From the NCBI GenBank assembly GCA_030606465.1, contig JAUWGL010000054.1, positions 1-6,295 of the forward strand: DNA of 6,295 nucleotides. The letters are read 5' to 3'. Source of the DNA: Thermoplasmata archaeon. Its GTDB lineage: Archaea; Thermoplasmatota; E2; DHVEG-1. Numbering within the stretch: position 1 is the stretch's first letter; each line of letters opens with the position of its first letter. Below the pieces are notes generated by a model. That model made no database searches. It saw only the letters and a program-made list of their open reading frames with translations, and was not told where the DNA came from. Made by a program: the position numbers and the translations under genes. Below, piece by piece: positions 1-6,019 of this stretch.

Positions 1-1761
1 TTTATCCTCAACAATAATTTTTTCTTTGATGTTTAAACCACAGCATCTTATAACTGGATATGAATATCTATCTATGATAAGACTTCCTTCTTTTTGTTTA
101 TGAAGCACTCCAAGCTCAATTAGAATATTTTTAATATCATCATTTATCGGCAAAACCAATGACGAATCATTATCTATTTTACCATGTTCTTTAACATAAC
201 TTGACAGAGGAGCCAGATCATCTGGAGCAATGTCATGCCAAAAAAGATTATAATATGGATGAAGCGGGATATTATATTTAGTTGATATTTCAAAGGCATC
301 CATATGTGATGGTTTTTGTAAATCAATTTCTCTTCCAAAATCCTCTCTTATTTTTTTAATAAGTTTTTCTTCCGCTTCTTTTAAATCTGAGAATGAATAA
401 TTTTTTGGTAAACAACCAAGTGATTTTTGTAGATCCTGAATCCACCATTCATATACATAACTAGAATCTGGTAGCAAAGCATTGTTTTCAATGAATTCCC
501 CAAATGGAATTAGAATCTCACCTAGATCAATTATTTTTTTAATCTCGCCTTTTTTGAAATTTTTTGGAGCATTAACTTGAATTAAATCACCGTTTTTTAG
601 TAAAACAATAGGACCCTCAATACTGCTGCATGGTGTCCCAATTGTTCCCTTACCAGGTCGTTCTGTTTTAATCTGTGTACCTACAGCAACAAAATTATCA
701 AGAATATACATAGCAGCAGGGTTTATCGCAGTGGATGCAAGACCAGCTGTGCGAGCTCTGCCATAACGCAATCGAAAACCACCCTTCCTAGAAGGATGCG
801 AAAAAACAGGCCTACCCGCAATAACCTCACCAATATATTTAGCAGAAGAAGCAATAATAGGTATTTCCTTATTTTTTTTACTGTCATCACCAGATTCTTT
901 GTTTACAAAGATATCAAGAAACTCCCAGCCTTTAAGTCTCATTTTTTTAACATGTTTCAGTATTTTTGGTGCTTTAAGACAAAGACCTTCAGCTATTACA
1001 AGACATGCACCGCCTCGTAGACGGTTGGTTCCAACTCGTGGTAGATCACGGTATCCTGTTACTTCTTCGTCTTCTGTTCCCTCGCCATTTATACAGATTG
1101 GGCAGCCTCTGATTATTTTTTCGATTTCATCAACTGATGGTATATATTGAAGATGCTGTGCTCTTTTGTACAGTGGGATTTCTTCTTTATAGCGTTCTAC
1201 CTCCCCATCAGTTGGCATATATCGTCCGATATTCATTTCTCTTCGTACAACATCAGCGATGAGAACACTCATGGCTTGCCCAGTTCCGCCAGCGCTACGT
1301 ATTGGCCCTGAAAAATATAAGTCCACATAGTTTGATCCCTCTTTGTTTGTTCCTAGTTTTACTTCTGCGATTCCTTCTAATGGTGCTACTAGGACACCTT
1401 CGGTGAGTATTGCAAGTCCTGTTCGTATTGCCTGGTCCAGTGCGTTTTCTACTTTGTTAAATTTGTAAGTTTTTCCACTGCCTATTTCTTTAGCGATTTC
1501 TAATGAAACAAGTTCTCTATTTCCTATTTTTTTTGTGACTGTACGTATTTTTGGTGCTATGCCTTTTGGACCTACGAGTTGTTCTACCCGGGCAGCAAGG
1601 TCTAGTGCTTGTGGTATTTCAATTTTTAATTCTGGATCAAGTCCTTTTTTTCTTGCTTCATCTGCAATAGTATAACAGACATCTATGTTTTTCTGCAGAT
1701 TGCTAAAATACTCATGCATATCTGAGCTGGCTGCAACGTTTTTAGATAAATCCCCACCCAT
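1..1761 (-). CDS. polC: DNA polymerase D large subunit DP2 (partial, N-terminal 587 residues)
   Basis: This is the catalytic subunit of the archaeal replicative polymerase PolD, which pairs with DP1. I translated the minus strand from the ATG at 1761 to the left edge and found 587 open codons with no stop or frameshift. Family landmarks in order: EMxEYF-like N-terminus (SSDMHEYFSNLQ), EIPQALDLAARVEQLVGP (about residues 48-65), GPIRSAGGTGQAMSVL (152-167), TNRLRGGACLVIAEG (about 246-260), GRPVFSHPS (about 316-324), GGFRLRYGRAR (327-337), KTERPGKG (365-372), YEWWIQDL (438-445) and IPLHPYY (498-504). From known PolD structures, the 327-372 stretch should lie in the first double-psi beta-barrel. 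The second barrel, the catalytic aspartates and the zinc modules belong to the missing C-terminal half. The family usually exceeds 1,100 residues, so about half is present. A weak AGGA precedes the chosen ATG. No intein interrupts this half. It lies 86 bases after polB on the same strand. Confidence 0.97.
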   Translation of the reverse strand, partial: MGGDLSKNVAASSDMHEYFSNLQKNIDVCYTIADEARKKGLDPELKIEIPQALDLAARVEQLVGPKGIAPKIRTVTKKIGNRELVSLEIAKEIGSGKTYKFNKVENALDQAIRTGLAILTEGVLVAPLEGIAEVKLGTNKEGSNYVDLYFSGPIRSAGGTGQAMSVLIADVVRREMNIGRYMPTDGEVERYKEEIPLYKRAQHLQYIPSVDEIEKIIRGCPICINGEGTEDEEVTGYRDLPRVGTNRLRGGACLVIAEGLCLKAPKILKHVKKMRLKGWEFLDIFVNKESGDDSKKNKEIPIIASSAKYIGEVIAGRPVFSHPSRKGGFRLRYGRARTAGLASTAINPAAMYILDNFVAVGTQIKTERPGKGTIGTPCSSIEGPIVLLKNGDLIQVNAPKNFKKGEIKKIIDLGEILIPFGEFIENNALLPDSSYVYEWWIQDLQKSLGCLPKNYSFSDLKEAEEKLIKKIREDFGREIDLQKPSHMDAFEISTKYNIPLHPYYNLFWHDIAPDDLAPLSSYVKEHGKIDNDSSLVLPINDDIKNILIELGVLHKQKEGSLIIDRYSYPVIRCCGLNIKEKIIVEDK

Positions 1762-1813
1762 GTTTACAGATCCTAAAAAGTCAACAATTTTATGAATATG
1801 AAAAATAGGTTTA

Positions 1814-1849
1814 AAGCTTTGTATAAAAAATGTTATCAAAACAAAGCTT
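1814..1849 (-). repeat. Inverted repeat (9-bp perfect stem) at the polB stop codon
   Basis: The arms AAGCTTTGT (1814-1822) and ACAAAGCTT (1841-1849) are exact reverse complements around an 18-base loop. On the minus strand, the coding strand, the stem begins inside the polB TAA stop (1848-1850), the loop contains a run of six T, and more T-rich sequence follows near 1801-1805. Each arm also contains the self-palindrome AAGCTT. It could act as an RNA hairpin for processing or pausing between the DP1 and DP2 coding regions, or as a DNA operator. No function can be assigned from sequence alone. Confidence 0.55.
1821..1828 (-). promoter_or_regulatory. Possible internal TATA box for polC
   Basis: Read on the minus strand the gap between polB and polC contains TTTTATAC, a reasonable archaeal TATA box. 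At the usual spacing of about 25 bases it would start transcription near 1797-1800 and leave a leader of about 35-40 bases before the polC ATG at 1761. It lies partly in the loop and partly in the arm of the inverted repeat described separately. In such AT-rich DNA a chance match is quite possible, so polC may simply be read through from polB. Confidence 0.3.
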
Positions 1850-3521
1850 AGAAAAATTTACTGTTAAAATCCATCATTGTAATATTACCAGACTTGAGAT
1901 CAACAAGGGGTAGTTTTGCAGAATCAGGAATAAAATTCAACATTTTCTGATAAGAAGTCTGTGCTTGCCAGCTAGAAGCATTTATTAAAGTAACACCACG
2001 GTAATCACCAATAGCAGCCAGGTGAACATGACCTGTTACAAATATATCAGGAACTTTGTCTATCACCATGTAATCAGAATGTTCAGGAGCAAGCGGTGTG
2101 TAACCACCATAAGTTGGAGCAAGATGATGTTTCCTAAGCATAACCTTCATAGTCTCCACAGGCTCATTATACTTCAACTGTTGAATATTTGTAGCAAAAT
2201 CAAGAAGACTCTGACCATGATACGATAAGATTTCAACACCATGCAAAGAAAAATAACAAGGATTACCAACAAAAGTGATATCATTACCAGAAAACAAATC
2301 CTGGATTTCTTTTTCAAACGTAGGCTGAGGCTCCGCAGGTCTTACCGCATCATGATTCCCAGGTTGCATAATAATAGGAATATGATCAGGGATTAGCTGA
2401 AACTGTTCAGCAAGCGCTTCATACTGTCTATACACATCAGTTATTGAAAGTTCTTCCTCCTGATCAGGATAAATACCTATCCCATCGACAACATCCCCTG
2501 GAACCACCAAATATTTTATTTTACCAGCAACATCTTTCTGCCGGGAGTTCCCAACCTCGCCATTCAGCCATCTTAGAAACGACTGCCATTCCTTCTCCAT
2601 GAATTGTTTACTACCTATATGAATATCAGATAAAAAAGCAGCACATACTGGCACATCAGATTTATGTTTCTCATTTTGAATACTGATATCTGGGAAGACA
2701 ACACTTTTTATTACAATTAGATCGCTATTTTTACTAAGTTGACCTTTTATCCCGATTATTTCATCCAATACAACTTCATTTGCCATATTGATAACTTCAG
2801 GACTGTTTTTCAAAGCAATAGCTGTTGCAACACCTGTGTCATCTTCGATTTCTATCAGCTTATGTCCATTTTTTGTAGTTCTCACATTTTTAATTATTCC
2901 GATAAGTTGTATCTCCTGTACATTGCTCTTCTTAACCCGGTTTATAGGAATGGCATTAGCAATCTCTCGTCTTTGACTTCGAAGTATTTTCCGTAAAACA
3001 TCATATCTATCAACAAATAATTTTGTAAAATCACTTGTAGTTCCCTCACAATTACTATTACCAGTTACATCTTTGATAATCTGAATCTCAGATTCATATT
3101 CCTTGGCTTTAGGTTTCCATCCTTTTACCTTCTTGATTTCAACCAGATCTGGTTTTTTCGTATCCATGGGTTCTTCAGCAGGCAGATCTATCTGGTCATC
3201 TTTATCAGGATCATCATATTCTAATTCAAATTCTCCACGGGGTTTAAGTTGTGGCTCATCACCATAAATACTTAAAAGCATTTTCGTCTGCAGTTCTTTT
3301 TTTTCTAAAATGTTCACAGATGGTTTTGATTCTGCTACTGTTTTTGTTGATTGTTCAATGTTTTTAATATGATTAATTGTTAAAACAAGAGGATATTCCT
3401 TAAGATTTTTAGTTATAAAAGATGTGAAATCCTGTGGATTTTCTTTAGCTAAAATATAATCCAATGTATCTGGTTGTACGAATGTACCATGCTCTGAGAA
3501 TGATTCAATTATTGATTTCAT
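1848..3521 (-). CDS. polB: DNA polymerase D small subunit DP1 (3'-5' exonuclease subunit)
   Basis: This 557-residue protein is the proofreading and regulatory subunit of PolD. Domains in order: an N-terminal helical domain (about 1-55), an acidic low-complexity linker (about 88-125, EYDDPDKDDQ), a short conserved segment (EGTTSDFTKLFVDRYDVLRKIL, about 159-180), an OB fold (about 203-275) and an Mre11-like calcineurin phosphoesterase domain (about 293-550). All metal-binding motifs are visible: SDIHIGS (D299, H301), GDVVDG (D343), PGNHD (N389, H390), SYHG (H435) and GHVH (H498, H500). By family knowledge this predicts an active 3'-5' exonuclease, unlike the inactivated eukaryotic B-subunits. 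The length is within the family's usual range. The ATG at 3521 is preceded by a weak GGGATAGG, and the N-terminus matches the family from the first residues. It is the upstream partner of polC and has its own TATA box. Confidence 0.97.
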   Translation of the reverse strand: MKSIIESFSEHGTFVQPDTLDYILAKENPQDFTSFITKNLKEYPLVLTINHIKNIEQSTKTVAESKPSVNILEKKELQTKMLLSIYGDEPQLKPRGEFELEYDDPDKDDQIDLPAEEPMDTKKPDLVEIKKVKGWKPKAKEYESEIQIIKDVTGNSNCEGTTSDFTKLFVDRYDVLRKILRSQRREIANAIPINRVKKSNVQEIQLIGIIKNVRTTKNGHKLIEIEDDTGVATAIALKNSPEVINMANEVVLDEIIGIKGQLSKNSDLIVIKSVVFPDISIQNEKHKSDVPVCAAFLSDIHIGSKQFMEKEWQSFLRWLNGEVGNSRQKDVAGKIKYLVVPGDVVDGIGIYPDQEEELSITDVYRQYEALAEQFQLIPDHIPIIMQPGNHDAVRPAEPQPTFEKEIQDLFSGNDITFVGNPCYFSLHGVEILSYHGQSLLDFATNIQQLKYNEPVETMKVMLRKHHLAPTYGGYTPLAPEHSDYMVIDKVPDIFVTGHVHLAAIGDYRGVTLINASSWQAQTSYQKMLNFIPDSAKLPLVDLKSGNITMMDFNSKFF

Positions 3522-3528
3522 CAGCCTA

Positions 3529-3538
3529 TCCCATGGGA
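3529..3538. promoter_or_regulatory. Perfect 10-bp palindrome in the polB leader
   Basis: TCCCATGGGA equals its own reverse complement and sits 8-17 bases upstream of the polB ATG, downstream of the predicted transcription start. On the minus strand it contains an upstream ATG that opens ATG-GGA-TAG, a one-sense-codon ORF ending 7 bases before the true start, and it overlaps the only Shine-Dalgarno-like bases. It could be an operator or affect initiation, but a 10-bp palindrome alone is weak evidence. Confidence 0.35.
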
Positions 3539-3569
3539 AATAATAATACTATGGTATTTTAGAATAAGT

Positions 3570-3577
3570 GTATATAA
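3570..3577 (-). promoter_or_regulatory. TATA box of polB
   Basis: On the minus strand this reads TTATATAC, close to the archaeal TATA consensus. A start site about 25 bases downstream would fall near 3548, giving a leader of roughly 27 bases before the polB ATG. This is the best-placed and best-matching promoter element in the window. Two short dyads lie just downstream: TCCCATGGGA (3529-3538), and AATAC/GTATT arms (3545-3549 and 3554-3558). Confidence 0.6.
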
Positions 3578-3643
3578 TTAGAGGGTTTTTAGAATTATGG
3601 TTAAAACAATGATCTAGTTTCAGCAGTCAACGAAAACAATTAA

Positions 3644-3715
3644 TATATAAAACTTTCTATAAAAACTTGTTTTTGAAAGGAAAAAAGAAAGTCATACATG
3701 AAGAGTTCATATTAA
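3644..3715 (+). promoter_or_regulatory. Cryptic TATA box followed by a purine-rich stretch and five-codon ORF
   Basis: TATATAAA at 3644-3651 is as good a TATA match as the polB one, yet it lies about 165 bases before the nearest annotated plus-strand gene. A start near 3675 would be followed by a purine-rich tract (3675-3691), then ATG at 3698 opening a mini-ORF encoding MKSSY that stops with TAA at 3713-3715. The mini-ORF contains a small dyad, ATGAA-GAG-TTCAT (3698-3710). Fifteen bases on, a T-run at 3731-3736 could end a transcript of about 60 nucleotides. It may be a small RNA, a long leader for the DUF424 gene, or chance in AT-rich DNA. Confidence 0.25.
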
Positions 3716-3764
3716 CATAATTATTTGGTGTTTTTTCCCATATTTTTCAGAAAAACATAAATAA

Positions 3765-3774
3765 TAGTATAAAC
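3765..3774 (+). promoter_or_regulatory. Probable TATA box of the DUF424 gene
   Basis: TAGTATAAAC resembles an archaeal TATA box. A start site about 25 bases downstream would be near 3795, leaving a leader of about 20 bases before the ATG at 3816. No strong Shine-Dalgarno sequence is present in the leader (only AGAGAAACGGAC), so initiation may be weak or SD-independent. Confidence 0.4.
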
Positions 3775-3815
3775 TAACATTAAATTAGAAACAAAAATAA
3801 AAAAGAGAAACGGAC

Positions 3816-4112
3816 ATGATAAGCATAAAAATCTACAAACAAGGAAAGGATCTTCTCATCGGTGCATGCGACGAAAAACTAATTGGAAAAAAATTTGTAG
3901 AAGGAAAATTCCAAATAGATGTATCCAAAGAGTTCTATGATGGACATAGGATAAGTGCAGATGTTTTAAAAAAATATCTGGAAGATGCTACAATTGCAAA
4001 TCTTGTTGGTAAAGAAACAATAAAATATGCAATTGATTTTGGATTCATTGATCCGGATAGTGTAATTAAAGTAAAAGGTATTCCCCATGCTCAAATGGTA
4101 AGAATGATGTAA
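3816..4112 (+). CDS. DUF424 family protein (archaeal, COG2412-type)
   Basis: This 98-residue protein matches the archaeal DUF424 family by pattern. It has an N-terminal MISIKIYKQGKDLLIGACDEKLIGKKFVEGK, a central ISADVLKKYLEDATIANLVGKETIKYAIDFGFI, and the characteristic VIKVKGIPHAQ near the C-terminus (about residues 83-93). The family is widespread and single-copy in archaea. It has been predicted to bind RNA, often from links to translation genes, but its function is unproven. The length is normal for the family. It is a single-gene unit, divergent from polB and ending 11 bases before the end of the convergent RNase gene. It has no signal peptide or membrane segment and should be cytoplasmic. 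Neither neighbour clarifies its role. Confidence 0.88.
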   Translation: MISIKIYKQGKDLLIGACDEKLIGKKFVEGKFQIDVSKEFYDGHRISADVLKKYLEDATIANLVGKETIKYAIDFGFIDPDSVIKVKGIPHAQMVRMM

Positions 4113-4123
4113 CCATTGTAACA

Positions 4124-4582
4124 TCATGATTTAATCTTATTTATCTTAGATTGGATTTTATCATAGTGACTTCCTCTCCAATAGATTTTATCACATTTTG
4201 AGCAAAACCAAAACCTGTCATTATTTCTAAATACTTTCTCCGGAACTTTGTTTTTAACATCATCTCTTTTGATTTCATTAAGAATAGTATCGCAAAGTGA
4301 ACATCTAGATAAAACCGTTTTTTCGTCTACATCCACATTTTTAAGAATAACAGAAAGTTGTTCATCAAGATCTATAGAAGTCATCTCAACGATTTGTATG
4401 TTTTTCTTTTTCGCCCTTATGATTAACTCTTTATCTCTTGTGATAAGAACACGGTTTTCTTTTTCTGCCATCTCCAAAAGCTCGTCATCATCCATTTCAG
4501 CGTTTGCATAAAACGTATCAAAACCAAAAAGACGAAGCCATTTAGCAAGTGTTCCAAGCATTTGATCGCATAAAAATTTCAT
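4124..4582 (-). CDS. Mut7-C / DUF82 family PIN-like RNase with zinc ribbon
   Basis: This 152-residue protein belongs to the Mut7-C RNase domain family (COG1656, formerly DUF82). It has a PIN-like fold at residues 1-80: KFLCDQMLGTLAKWLRLFGFDT, with the acidic D6, an acidic patch at D31-D33/E34, and LITRDKEL with D50. A C-terminal zinc ribbon carries CSLC (C94, C97) and CSKC (C127, C130) and ends in the family signature YWRGSHYDK (134-142). All expected acidic and cysteine residues are present, so an intact metal-dependent RNase is predicted; the substrate is unknown for archaeal members. The ATG overlaps the arfC stop as ATGA (4579-4582), so translation is probably coupled. Its 3' end faces the DUF424 gene. 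No toxin-antitoxin partner is seen, and as a conserved stand-alone archaeal family this is unlikely to be a VapC toxin. Confidence 0.93.
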   Translation of the reverse strand: MKFLCDQMLGTLAKWLRLFGFDTFYANAEMDDDELLEMAEKENRVLITRDKELIIRAKKKNIQIVEMTSIDLDEQLSVILKNVDVDEKTVLSRCSLCDTILNEIKRDDVKNKVPEKVFRNNDRFWFCSKCDKIYWRGSHYDKIQSKINKIKS

Positions 4583-5232
4583 TTTATCATTTTGTAATGA
4601 ATAAGAATCCCCGGTCCAATCCTACTGGTTTCTACAATTTTTAAAGAGATCAACTCATCGATATTTTTTATTCCCTCTCCATCAGCCATAGTAGGTGTAT
4701 CCTTACCTCCAACTATCATTGGACCAATATAAACATATAATTCATCAGCTAATCTTTGTTTCAAAAAATTCCAAATAACTGTACTTCCGCCTTCCACCAT
4801 CAACATTTTAATCCCACGATCATACAGCAAATCTAATAATTTCTCTAAATCAATAAAACCATTTTGATCTGTCTCACATTGAATAACTTCAACATTATTC
4901 CCATATTTTTTGTTACATTTTTCAGCTGCAATTATAAACGTTTTTGCAACACCATCCGCAGCTAGAGCAGCCTCAGGTGTTTTACAATGAGAATCCAAGA
5001 TAATACGAATAGGCTGATGCGGCTGCTCCACGTATTTTTCCTTTACAGTTAGTTTTGGATCATCAGAAAGAACTGTGTTAATTCCAACAAGAACAGCATC
5101 ATACTTGTTACGTAATTTATACATGCGTTCTATGTCCTCGTTACATGATATTCTAAGCTGTTTCCTAGTTGGAAGAGCAATTTTTCCATCTGCAGACATT
5201 GCACAATTTGCAATTACATATGGTTTATTCAT
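4579..5232 (-). CDS. arfC: 2,5-diamino-6-(ribosylamino)pyrimidinone 5'-phosphate reductase (archaeal riboflavin pathway)
   Basis: This 217-residue NAD(P)H-dependent enzyme reduces the ribose side chain of the diaminopyrimidinone 5'-phosphate to the ribityl form, an early step of archaeal riboflavin synthesis. It matches the stand-alone archaeal RibD C-terminal (DHFR-like) reductase, typified by Methanocaldococcus MJ0671. Matching segments are CAMSADGKIA (10-19), RISCNEDIERMYKLRNKYDAV (27-47), VGINTVLSDDPKLTV (49-63), RIILDS (76-81), MVEGGSTVIWNFL (145-157), PMIVGGKDTPT (171-181) and DGEG (184-187). Length is normal (the Methanocaldococcus enzyme is of similar size) and there is no deaminase domain, as expected in archaea. 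It starts 6 bases after thyX; AGTGAGA, overlapping the thyX stop, may serve as its ribosome site. It overlaps the downstream RNase by 4 bases. Bacterial RibD fusions are excluded by length. Confidence 0.94.
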   Translation of the reverse strand: MNKPYVIANCAMSADGKIALPTRKQLRISCNEDIERMYKLRNKYDAVLVGINTVLSDDPKLTVKEKYVEQPHQPIRIILDSHCKTPEAALAADGVAKTFIIAAEKCNKKYGNNVEVIQCETDQNGFIDLEKLLDLLYDRGIKMLMVEGGSTVIWNFLKQRLADELYVYIGPMIVGGKDTPTMADGEGIKNIDELISLKIVETSRIGPGILIHYKMIK

Positions 5233-5238
5233 ATAATC

Positions 5239-5901
5239 TCACTTAGGATAAAGAGGACAATCTTCCTTGTTTTCAGGGCAAATACCCTTGCTTTTACACA
5301 TAGGTCCTGCGTTTTTAAAAATAATGGGAGCTACTTTTGTTACTTCTTTTAGCATTTTATTTGCAAGCTGACGTATCTCCCATTGAGCATGCATACAGCA
5401 GCGAAGTTCAAAAAAATTCAACAGAGATCTAGCATTCATTGTTACAATAACATTTGTACAAGCAGCATTTGGAAGCACAAAACGCGAATCCTGAGCAGGT
5501 ATGCCCATCTCAAGCAGTTTATTATATTGCTCCCAAATAGTGTTCATAGTTTTTTCATAGGCTTCCTTCATTTGTTTATTTTTTGCAATTTTAGGAGGAA
5601 TTACATAATTTGGCTCTTTAAAATCCACATACCGCTGACTCTGCTGTGCATAGCTCGCTATACGGTGCCTCACCAACTGATGAGTTAGAGAGCGGCTTAC
5701 ATCACTAATTGCAAAAGTAAAACACGTATGCTCAATGACACTGGTATGACCCTGGTTCATTACATGCTCAAGTATTGCTTTTAACTCTTTATCAGATGAT
5801 TTATCTAAATCTTCAGGTTTTATTTTACTATGTGTAAGCTTAGCTGCCATAGCAGGCATTTTCTCAGGATTAGGCAAAAAACCTATGAGTTTTACGTTCA
5901 T
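5239..5901 (-). CDS. thyX: Flavin-dependent thymidylate synthase ThyX
   Basis: ThyX converts dUMP to dTMP using methylene-tetrahydrofolate, FAD and NADPH. With the start at 5901 the protein has 220 residues. The ThyX signature RHR-x7-S is exact: RHRIASYAQQS (78-88), followed by QRY. Other family features are HTSVIEH (52-58), PAQDSRFVLP (135-144), and NARSLLNFFELR (156-167) followed by CCMHAQWEIR. A C-terminal tail has C202, C208 and C215 in a GPMCKSKGICPENKEDC arrangement, common in ThyX proteins. The reading frame stays open upstream to an ATG at 5982, but that would add 27 residues unlike the family, and AGGGGAG sits 6 bases before the ATG at 5901, so I chose the shorter form. It is the first gene of a cluster with arfC and the Mut7-C RNase. 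No thyA-type synthase is visible. Confidence 0.96.
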   Translation of the reverse strand: MNVKLIGFLPNPEKMPAMAAKLTHSKIKPEDLDKSSDKELKAILEHVMNQGHTSVIEHTCFTFAISDVSRSLTHQLVRHRIASYAQQSQRYVDFKEPNYVIPPKIAKNKQMKEAYEKTMNTIWEQYNKLLEMGIPAQDSRFVLPNAACTNVIVTMNARSLLNFFELRCCMHAQWEIRQLANKMLKEVTKVAPIIFKNAGPMCKSKGICPENKEDCPLYPK

Positions 5902-5907
5902 TGATAA

Positions 5908-5914
5908 CTCCCCT
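5908..5914 (-). promoter_or_regulatory. Strong ribosome binding site of thyX
   Basis: Read on the minus strand, AGGGGAG lies 6 bases before the ATG at 5901, the best placed Shine-Dalgarno sequence in the minus-strand genes. It decides the thyX start in favour of MNVKLIGF over the upstream in-frame ATG at 5982. The matching promoter is less clear: minus-strand CTAATAAAAG (5934-5943) is a possible TATA box but would place the transcript start almost on this site, so a more distant one within 5970-5990 is also possible. Confidence 0.7.
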
Positions 5915-5968
5915 GCCACCATATAATAAATCGCTTTTATTAGTTTTGAGGTCGAAATGAGGATTGTA

Positions 5969-6012
5969 CAGATTAATATCAATAAAAATGCAGATTAATA
6001 CTAGTAAAAAAC
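5969..6012. repeat. Two adjacent 22-bp imperfect direct repeats in the thyX/mnhE promoter region
   Basis: Unit 1 (5969-5990) and unit 2 (5991-6012) are directly adjacent. Both begin CAGATTAATA and both carry AAAAA at unit positions 16-20; counted by hand they agree at 17 of 22 positions. The period of 22 bp is about two helical turns, so equivalent positions face the same side of the DNA. The pair lies between the divergent thyX and mnhE genes and ends 7 bases before the likely mnhE TATA box. This would suit a pair of operator sites for a regulator, but only two copies are present and part of the match is simple A-rich sequence. Confidence 0.5.
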
Positions 6013-6019
6013 CATAAAC

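Larger units (their letters stand above)
3522..3815. other. AT-rich divergent intergenic region between polB and the DUF424 gene
   Basis: This 294-base gap separates polB (leftward) from the DUF424 gene (rightward). It holds the polB TATA box and dyads at its left end, a second TATA-like site with a five-codon ORF in the middle, a run of six T (3731-3736), and a probable TATA box for the DUF424 gene at its right end. I looked for tRNA-like arms, C/D-box motifs, CRISPR repeats and origin recognition boxes and saw none convincing. Such a large gap is unusual in this otherwise compact region. Confidence 0.6.

Noticed and set aside
796..1150. Plus-strand open frames of 74 and 83 codons inside polC
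   Set aside because: They lie fully antisense to the well-conserved DP2 coding sequence and have no recognisable family or ribosome site; they are shadows.
2022..2996. Plus-strand open frames of 62-85 codons inside polB
   Set aside because: They are antisense to intact, conserved DP1 coding sequence, with low-complexity F/S/I-rich translations typical of shadow frames.
3605..3640. C/D-box guide RNA
   Set aside because: AATGATC only partly resembles a C box and no correctly spaced D, C' and D' boxes follow on either strand.
3522..3815. Replication origin with ORB/mini-ORB boxes next to the PolD genes
   Set aside because: The region is AT-rich and near replication genes, but I found no repeated G-rich origin recognition boxes; the few TTTCAG-like strings do not match the consensus.
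4248..4511. 87-codon plus-strand frame inside the Mut7-C gene
   Set aside because: Serine- and phenylalanine-rich reverse reading of a lysine/glutamate-rich gene; no independent evidence.
4124..4582. VapC-type toxin of a toxin-antitoxin pair
   Set aside because: The protein has the Mut7-C N-terminal signature and C-terminal zinc ribbon of a stand-alone archaeal family, and its upstream partner is a biosynthetic enzyme, not an antitoxin.
5383..5688. 101-codon plus-strand frame inside thyX
   Set aside because: Antisense to the ThyX signature region; no ribosome site or family match.
5902..5982. N-terminal extension of ThyX by 27 residues to an in-frame ATG at 5982
   Set aside because: The extra residues do not resemble ThyX N-termini, they overlap the promoter and repeat region, and a strong AGGGGAG site lies 6 bases before the ATG at 5901.
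5969..6012. CRISPR fragment
   Set aside because: The two units are directly adjacent with no spacer, imperfect and short, and no cas genes are present.
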